Below are positions 7,714 through 13,200 of a stretch of DNA of 13,501 nt, piece after piece. The stretch lies in contig JAAHIC010000046.1 of NCBI GenBank assembly GCA_010671965.1, forward strand, positions 1 to 13,501. Direction: 5' to 3'. The notes beneath the pieces were generated by a model that was not told the DNA's origin, searched no databases, and saw only the letters and a list, made by a program, of their open reading frames with translations. This DNA is from Leptolyngbya sp. SIO4C5. GTDB taxonomy: Bacteria; Cyanobacteriota; Cyanobacteriia; Phormidesmidales; Phormidesmidaceae. Every line of letters starts with the position of its first letter. Position 1 is the stretch's first letter. The position numbers were made by a program, and so were the translations under genes.

Positions 7714-7741
7714 ATATGGCGATCGCTACAGCCAAGCGAGC
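7381..7741 (+). repeat. Three near-identical 120-bp tandem repeats encoding 40-residue TPRs
   Basis: Units begin at 7381, 7501 and 7621, each coding YHQLG...ELREYEQARGHYQQALDI...EYGDRY. By hand, units 1 and 2 differ at about 11 of 120 bases, mostly in two patches: the codons after ATC (AAA against TAC) and the end of the unit (SQGR against EQAD). The third unit has 121 bases because of an extra C at about 7708. Each unit carries a HIP1 octamer (7478-7485, 7598-7605, 7719-7726). A fourth, diverged unit (TYSQLGLLAETLNELAQAKA) follows in the shifted frame. Such uniformity points to recent duplication or gene conversion. Confidence 0.9.
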
Positions 7742-7993
7742 ACCTATTCTCAGCTAGGGCTTTTAGCTGAAACCTTGAATGAACTGGCACAGGCAAAAGC
7801 TCATCACCTGCAAGATCTACAGATTTCTGTAGAATTCAATGACCAACACCGTATGGTATTTGTCTTACAGAATCTGGCCCGGATTTATCAAACAACCCAA
7901 GACGATCGCCTCTTAACCGATACCGCTCAGTGCCTAAGCGCAACCGTCGAGGACGTGAAACAGCTCTTTGCCAAACTGACCAGCGACGAGTAA
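7714..7993 (+). pseudogene. Out-of-frame 3' end of the CHAT-STAND-TPR gene
   Basis: Read one base later than the main frame, the sequence continues the same protein without a break: IEYGDRYSQAS, then TYSQLGLLAETLNELAQAK (a diverged TPR), then AHHLQDLQISVEFNDQHRMV and a further helical pair, ending LFAKLTSDE and TAA at 7991-7993. The open frame extends back to 7643, but that earlier part is only the TPR read out of frame. There is no separate start or ribosome site. It is best seen as the severed last 94 or so residues of the 4537 gene, unless the extra base is a sequencing error or is bypassed by frameshifting. Confidence 0.8.
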
Positions 7994-8012
7994 CGCCAGC
8001 CCCCAGCGGTCA

Positions 8013-8076
8013 AGATCCCTGGCTGCTCAGCTAAGCTTGAAGACAAACGGCGTTACCCGGCAGCAGCCAGGGATCT
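8013..8076. repeat. Hairpin element, copy 1 (15-bp stem, 34-nt loop)
   Basis: AGATCCCTGGCTGCT (8013-8027) pairs perfectly with 8062-8076. The loop contains CAGCTAAGCTTGAA and AAACGGCG, which recur in copies 2 and 3. Similarity continues beyond the stem through CAGCAGCGCGATCG to an ATGACCT at 8096. It begins 20 bp after the TAA of the CHAT gene and could mark the end of its transcript, though no T-run follows. Confidence 0.85.
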
Positions 8077-8095
8077 CAGCAGCGCGATCGTCCCA

Positions 8096-8115
8096 ATGAC
8101 CTCCCACTAGGTCAT
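8096..8115. repeat. 7-bp hairpin ATGACCT/AGGTCAT
   Basis: ATGACCT (8096-8102) pairs with AGGTCAT (8109-8115) over a 6-nt loop. The left arm is the conserved tail of hairpin element copy 1, and the right arm runs into the ATAGAG target duplication of the MITE-like element. The overlap may be coincidental. Confidence 0.35.
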
Positions 8116-8362
8116 AGAGCCTACATTCCGCAGGCTGACAGATAATTTTCTGTATGCATTCCAATCAGGAGCGCTCGAAAGCTTTCAACAGAGAGAGTTT
8201 TGAATAATCGGACTTTCCAGATTCCATCTGCATCACTTTACAATCAGCAATGTTTGGTCGCCCAGAATCGCACCTGTTCAGAACGAGTCTTGGACGTTTC
8301 AAGGATTGAAAATCGAACGCACAATCAAAAACTAAAAGCAACCTGCGGAATGTAGGATAGAG
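8114..8362. mobile_element. MITE-like element: 237 bp, 15-bp TIRs, 6-bp target duplication
   Basis: The terminal inverted repeats are CCTACATTCCGCAGG at 8120-8134 and its exact reverse complement at 8342-8356. Immediately outside both ends stands ATAGAG (8114-8119 and 8357-8362), the expected scar of transposition. The interior of about 207 bp encodes no plausible protein, so it would need a transposase supplied from elsewhere. The IS family cannot be named from the TIR alone. The right-hand ATAGAG overlaps the ribosome binding site (AGAGGTG) of the DUF4926 gene, so insertion split that gene from its original upstream region and may now supply its promoter. Confidence 0.85.
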
Positions 8363-8369
8363 GTGAAAC

Positions 8370-8609
8370 ATGATAATCAACGAATACGATATCGTTGCCC
8401 TCACAGAAGATACTCCAGGCACCCATCCAGAAACCCAGCAGTCCATCCTCCTACGCCGAGGTCAAGTAGGCACCGTGCTCATGATGTTTAATAACGAAGC
8501 CTGCCTAATTGACTTTGCTGACAGCGAAGGTCAAACCTACGCGATGGAAACCGTTCCGCTAGAAAAACTGATGCTGTTGTTCTACGAACCCGTGATGACA
8601 GCCGCTTAG
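8370..8609 (+). CDS. DUF4926 domain protein
   Basis: This 79-residue soluble protein starts MIINEYDIVALTEDTPGTHP, followed by LLRRGQVGTVLMMFNNEACLIDFADSEGQTYAMETVPLEKL. The opening EYD-V-L-ED, the central GQVGTV and the closing beta-strand pattern match the DUF4926 family as I know it: small SH3-like beta-barrels often found next to toxin-like or immunity genes in cyanobacteria. The molecular role is unknown. The start is supported by AGAGGTG 5 bases upstream of ATG 8370. A MITE-like element ends just 7 bases before that site's right flank and hairpin copy 2 follows the stop, so the gene now stands between mobile sequences. No partner gene is directly fused or overlapping; it converges on 8732-9160. 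Confidence 0.75.
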   Translation: MIINEYDIVALTEDTPGTHPETQQSILLRRGQVGTVLMMFNNEACLIDFADSEGQTYAMETVPLEKLMLLFYEPVMTAA

Positions 8610-8642
8610 CCCGGCTGCATAGACCCCCCGGCTGCAAGCCGC

Positions 8643-8706
8643 AGATCCCTGACTTCTCAGCTAAGTTTGAAGGCAAACGGCGGTACCCGGCAGAAGTCAG
8701 GGATTT
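8643..8706. repeat. Hairpin element, copy 2
   Basis: AGATCCCTGACTTCT (8643-8657) pairs with 8692-8706 at 14 of 15 positions (the odd pair would be G-T), again with a 34-nt loop. Compared with copy 1, two stem positions are changed on both arms so that pairing is kept. CAGCCGCGCGATCG follows, as in the other copies. It lies between the convergent ends of the DUF4926 gene and the two-helix membrane protein, where a hairpin could end transcription from both sides. Confidence 0.85.
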
Positions 8707-8731
8707 CAGCCGCGCGATCGCCCGTAAATCA

Positions 8732-9160
8732 TCATGACTCCGTAGGCGGCTCCGTATAGTCGCAAAACGTCCGCAGCCCCACCTTCAACACCCACAAAAC
8801 CGCCACCGTCGCGATCGCCGGACTCATCCACGGCAGCGCGATCGCATCCACCAGATACACAATCAGCCCCGTCAGCAGCGCCGCCTTCCCCGGATTTTTG
8901 TTGTACTCCTCCACCTTCTGCCGAAAGCTCTCATCCCCACAGACCTCTCGCCGCAGATTTTTCAGCAGCACGTCCCGCAACCGTTTGCGATCGTCCCCAT
9001 AGGCCGCCGTCCCCGCCGCCGTCGCCGCCAAATCTGTCAGGCTCGTTTCTAGATCGCCCGCATGATGTTGAAGAGAGGCGATCGCGGGCTGAGCTGGCCC
9101 ATAGTCCTGCAGGAGATCTTGCACCGTTTGCAATTCTGAAGACGAGAGCTGAAGACTCAT
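8732..9160 (-). CDS. Two-helix membrane protein, unrecognised
   Basis: The 142-residue product has a helical, soluble N-terminal part (1-90) rich in charged residues (DDRKRLRDVLLKNLRREVCGDESF at 56-79 is its core), then two hydrophobic helices (about 93-110 and 112-128) joined by a tight Pro-Trp turn, and a short tail (FCDYTEPPTES). I do not recognise the family. A small soluble domain followed by a two-helix hairpin is an architecture seen in some membrane effectors of conflict systems, and the neighbours would fit that, but this is inference only. The start at ATG 9160 has no strong Shine-Dalgarno. The gene reads toward the DUF4926 gene and away from the MntA-HepT fusion. HIP1-rich, GC-rich codon use resembles that fusion gene. 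Confidence 0.65.
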   Translation of the reverse strand: MSLQLSSSELQTVQDLLQDYGPAQPAIASLQHHAGDLETSLTDLAATAAGTAAYGDDRKRLRDVLLKNLRREVCGDESFRQKVEEYNKNPGKAALLTGLIVYLVDAIALPWMSPAIATVAVLWVLKVGLRTFCDYTEPPTES

Positions 9161-9353
9161 AGCCGCATTGCTTAGCGAACAGCAAATTCATCTTAACCTC
9201 CGCCCAGGGCCGCGTCAGACTAACTGAAGCCAAAAAGCAAGCCGCCGGAATAGTCTGGATGCAGCCAGCCTTGCTCCGTCTCAACATTAGATACTCTAGA
9301 GAAAGGCGGCTCGGAGACAAGCATCATGACGCTACGGCTGGGCGAAGAGTGAA
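9161..9353. other. Divergent spacer upstream of hairpin copy 3
   Basis: This stretch separates the start of the two-helix membrane protein (-) from the MntA-HepT fusion (+). It should hold both promoters, but no convincing boxes can be chosen. A 9-codon frame, ATG 9326 to TGA 9350-9352 (MTLRLGEE), stops just where hairpin copy 3 begins and could be the stub of a gene interrupted by it. Confidence 0.3.
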
Positions 9354-9417
9354 ATTACTATAGCTTCTCAGCTAAGCTTGAAAGCAAACGGCGGTACCCG
9401 GCAGAAGTCAGGAATCT
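9354..9417. repeat. Hairpin element, copy 3 (left arm degraded)
   Basis: The loop (9369-9402) and right arm AGAAGTCAGGAATCT (9403-9417) match copies 1 and 2 closely, but the left arm keeps only its inner bases (CTTCT at 9364-9368). The similarity to copy 1 continues past the stem, with the same 20-base offset to ATGACCT. Here that ATG (9437) is the start codon of the MntA-HepT fusion gene, so the element or its tail forms the gene's 5' edge. Confidence 0.75.
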
Positions 9418-9436
9418 CAGCAGCGCGATCGCACCG

Positions 9437-10177
9437 ATGACCTACCCTATTACACCCATCTCAAAACTGCCCCCCATCCTGCGCGATCGCCTACAGGTCA
9501 GCCGCGCTGAGATTGCCGCCTTTTGCGATCGCTGGCACATTCAAGAACTGGCCCTCTTTGGCTCCGTTCTGCGCCCTGACTTTCGCCCCGACAGCGATAT
9601 CGACATTCTCATCACCTTCGCCCCCGACTTTCCCCGCAGCCCCTTCCACCGCAGCCAAACCCAAGCCGCCCTCGCCGCCCTGCTAAACCGAGACATCGAC
9701 CTCACCGAAAAAGCGCAGCTCACCAATCCCATTAGCCAGCAACACATCCTGCGCAGCCACTACGTTATCTATCCGGCGATCGCCCCTCAGCCCTTTGAAC
9801 TGCAAACCCTCAGCATGGCCGACCAGCAACAGATACGCGACATCGCTGCCATCACCAACATGATTCAGGCTATCCGTGAAATTCAAGAAGACACCCAGGG
9901 GCTGACCTACGAAACCTACCTGTCACAGCGCACCATCCGGCGCGCCGTAGAGCGCAACTGCGAAATCATCGGTGAAGCCGCCCGACGAATCAGTTCCCCC
10001 TGCCGTTCGACCTATTCAACTATTGACTGGAGCGGAGCCATCGGTTTCCGCAACGTGATTATTCACCAATACGATCAGGTCAACGATCAAGAGGTTTGGC
10101 TGATTGTCTCCACTCTGCTGCCAACCCTGTTGGCCCAGCTAGAAACTCTCCTGTCCGAGCTTTCCGAAGCATCATAA
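9437..10177 (+). CDS. MntA-HepT fusion: MNT nucleotidyltransferase plus HEPN (DUF86) RNase
   Basis: The 246-residue protein joins the two halves of a HepT/MntA toxin-antitoxin. Residues about 20-115 are a minimal nucleotidyltransferase: GSVLR (42-46), the metal-binding pair in DSDID (Asp54, Asp56) and a third acidic residue at Asp88. Residues 127-246 are a DUF86/HepT HEPN domain with the catalytic RX4H motif RNVIIH (205-210) followed by QYD, whose Tyr212 matches the tyrosine that MntA adenylylates in studied systems. HepT is an RNA-cutting toxin and MntA silences it by AMP transfer. All key residues are present, so both halves look active. They are usually separate overlapping genes; here an in-frame ATG at 9815 (Met127) marks the old junction and might still start free HepT. 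No Shine-Dalgarno precedes ATG 9437, which lies in sequence shared with hairpin copy 1; a downstream non-ATG start is possible. Confidence 0.85.
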   Translation: MTYPITPISKLPPILRDRLQVSRAEIAAFCDRWHIQELALFGSVLRPDFRPDSDIDILITFAPDFPRSPFHRSQTQAALAALLNRDIDLTEKAQLTNPISQQHILRSHYVIYPAIAPQPFELQTLSMADQQQIRDIAAITNMIQAIREIQEDTQGLTYETYLSQRTIRRAVERNCEIIGEAARRISSPCRSTYSTIDWSGAIGFRNVIIHQYDQVNDQEVWLIVSTLLPTLLAQLETLLSELSEAS

Positions 10178-10186
10178 CTCGACCGG

Positions 10187-10209
10187 CGGCTCCGTGTTGC
10201 AATGAGCCG
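10187..10209. terminator. Small hairpin between convergent genes
   Basis: CGGCTC (10187-10192) pairs with GAGCCG (10204-10209) over an 11-nt loop, in the 77-bp gap between the end of the MntA-HepT fusion and the end of the chelatase gene. There is no T-run. It is a weak candidate for a shared transcript end. Confidence 0.3.
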
Positions 10210-10254
10210 AAGCCAAGACGTCCTCCCTCTCTCTGCGTCTCCCCCAAAAAACAC

Positions 10255-13200
10255 CTACACCTCAACCCCCTCCAGTTCCAAATCAGCCTGGTCATAGAGA
10301 TCTTGCAGCTTCTGCAGCTTCTCCTCGTCTGCCTGCCAATAGCCTCGCCCCTGCGCCTCTAGCATCCGGCCCACAATGTTGCGAAACGCTTCTGGATTCG
10401 CCTGGCGCAGCTGCGCCGCCATCTCCGCATCAAAGGCGTAGGTCTCTGCCGCCTGGTCATACACCCAGTCATCTTGAAAGCGCGTCGTGCCCGCCCAGCC
10501 AATCAGCGCCGTCATCCGCTGAGAAATCTCATAGGCCCCGCCCGATCCCTGCTCCGCCATCGCCGCTGCCCACTTGGGATTGAGCAGTTTGGTGCGATAC
10601 TCCAGCCGCAGCAGGTCATCCAGCTTGCGCGGCGTGCTGTCTTTTGAAAAACTTTCCACGAAGCTAGCCGTCACCCGCTGGCCCCGCTGCTGCTCCGCCG
10701 CCTGCTTCAGCGCCCCCGTATTGGCGTAATACTCTTGAATATCGGTCAGGCCATATTCTACCGAGTCAATTTCCTGCACGATGCGATCGGTACTTTGCAG
10801 CAGCGTCTTGAGCACCTCCGGTCGCGCCTGCCCTTTGTCTTGACGGCCATAGCTGAAGGCATTGCGATCGCGCCAGGTTTGGCCCAGTTCCTCACTCGAC
10901 TCCCAGCTCGAATCGACAACGCGATCGTTCACCAGCGAGCCATAGTCGCCAGCCGGATTAGAAAACAGCCGCGCCGAGGCATTTTCAACCCCTTGGGCCT
11001 GCAGCTCCAAAGCATGTTTGCGAATGAAGTTTTGCGCTACAGGTTCATCTGCTTCTGCCGCGCGGCGAAACAGATCGTCCAGCAGCTCCAAAATATTGAC
11101 AAAGCTGTCGCGAAAAATGCCGGATAGGTTGGCTAACACGTCAATCCGGGGATGCCCCAGTTCGGCCAAAGGCTTCAGCTCATAGCGAACAATCCGCCCG
11201 GTGCCTTCCTTAATTGGCTCGGCCCCCACCAGCTCTAACAAAATGCCGATAGACTCACCCCGCGTCTTGATCGCGTCTAAGCCCCAAAGCATAACGGCTA
11301 CGGTTTCTGGGTAGGCGTTGTCGTGTTCTGCCTGGTGCTGCTCGATTAGCTTGCGGGCGATCGCCTGCCCTCTGGCATAGGCGGCAGGGGAAGGCATCCG
11401 GTAAGGGTCGAGGGCGTGAATATTGCGGCCTGTGGGCAGCACTCCTGGCCCATCGCGCAGCAGGTCACCACCGGGAGCAGGAGGAATGTACTCCCCGTTG
11501 AGGCCCCGCAGCAGATTGGTTAACTCGTCTGGAGTTTGCAGCAGGCGATCGCAAATTTCAAAAGCTTCGCAGATTTTGGGCCGCAAAACCTGCTGTTTGA
11601 AACTGTCGGCGGCCTGCCGGTAAAACTGCTTGAGAATCGATTCGGCGGCTGTTTGAATGTCGGTTAACTCAGCTTTAACGGCGTGGTGGCTAATAGCCTG
11701 TAGCACTTCTGGGGGCAGAGCCTCGCCAAAATAGGCGCTGAGGTATTGCTCTAGAATCTCGGCACTGGGCGGTTCGCCTAAAACGTGTAGCCCGGATGAG
11801 AACAGGCGATTTTCCAGCACCTGCAAATACTCATAAAGCTGCACAAAGTAGCGATTCAGTACCTCTTTACTAAACAGACGGGCATTTTCCGGCGTAAACT
11901 CAATGCCGAGCTGTTTGGCTTCTGACAGCGGGCAGTCGGTGTGCAGGCCGCTGTCGGTAATCTTTTTCAAAATGGCGTCGAGCAGCAGCGCATTTTTCTG
12001 CGGATCTTCGCGGTACTCCTGAATCAGCTCCCGCAGCGCGGCCAGTTCCTTATACAGCTCGGCCCGACCATAGGGCGGTACGTTGTGAGAAATCAGCACG
12101 CCGTAGCCACGCCGCTTGGCTAAGATTGACTCTGAGGGATTATTAGCCGCATAGATATAGAGATTGGGCAGATTGCCCAGCAAAATATCTGACCAGGAAT
12201 AGCCCGTATTGCCCAAGGGCGATCCCGGCAGCCACTCCACGGTACCGTGCATACCGAAATGAACGATCGCATCGGCCTGAAAGTCATTTTGGAGCCACTT
12301 ATAAAAAGCAGCGTACTGGGGATGGGGCGTCAAATCTCGCTCAAACATCAGCCGCATCGGATCACCGGCAATTCCCAGGGGCGGCTGCACGCCAATCCAA
12401 ACGTTACCCAACTGCACGCCGCCCAGCAGGTAGTCATCGCCAAAGGTTCTGATGCCCGTTTCGGTCAGGGACTGCCACTGATTTTTCACCCGGCTGGTGA
12501 GCAGATAGCCCAGCCACCTTTCCAACTGCTGAGCGGGTACAGTGGTCATACCATGAGTCCCGTCAGGGCTAGGATAGGCTTCGTCAGCCGCTTTCACCTG
12601 CTGGAGCAAGGCTTCACCGTCTTGGGGTAAATCGCCGACGTTATAGCCCTGAGCTTTGAGCGATCGCAGCAAATTCAGCAGCGACTTCGGCACGTTCAGC
12701 AGCGCCGCCGTCCCCGTTGCGCCGTAGCCTGGGGGAAAGCCGTAGAGAATAATCGCTACTTTGCGCTCAGCCGGGGACTTCTGCCGCAGCGTGATCCACT
12801 TTTTTAGCCGTCCGGTGAGGCGATCGCAGCGCTCTGGCACCAGATAGATTTTGTCGCCCACCAGTCCGCCTAAAGGCAGCGTATCAATCGCTCCGTCCAG
12901 CTCCGGCAGGGCATACAGCACCACGCTCTGCAGCCCGCCAATACCCTGCCGCGTCCAAGAGTGAATGTCTTGAATCAGCAGCGGTGCTGCTACCATGTAG
13001 GGCACATTTTTGGCGGCTAGAATCCGCTTTGCCACCTCTACCTGTCGCCCGGCTTCCATTGACCCGGCGGGGCCGCCCACTAGCGGAAAGCCGATAGTGG
13101 AGACGATCGCATCTACCCGAACGGCCTCCGGTGAGAGAGAAGGGGTCTCTATCTGTCCTTGCGATCGCCGCGCCTGTTCACTGGTCGTCGTCAGCCAGTC

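Noticed and set aside
7381..7741. CRISPR-like array of three direct repeats
   Set aside because: The repeats are 120 bp, contiguous and in coding frame as TPRs, with no spacers.
8165..8446. Minus-strand open frame of 93 codons across the MITE-like element
   Set aside because: It overlaps the start of the well supported DUF4926 gene and crosses the right TIR; the sequence has no protein-like pattern.
8613..8642. CGGCTGCA direct repeat and CGGCT-GCA-AGCCG mini-hairpin before hairpin copy 2
   Set aside because: Short and not seen at the other copies, so probably chance in GC-rich DNA.
9265..9310. Possible promoter TTGCTC...TAGATACT before the MntA-HepT fusion
   Set aside because: No spacing near 17 bp joins the boxes convincingly.
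8931..9320. Minus-strand open frame of 129 codons overlapping the two-helix membrane protein gene
   Set aside because: Lies in another frame of the same strand; the 8732-9160 frame has the helices and charged helix pattern of a real protein, this one does not.
8745..10196. GGCGGCTCCGT shared between the end of the 8732 gene and the spacer after 10177
   Set aside because: An 11-base match in GC-rich sequence without flanking similarity is not enough for a repeat family.
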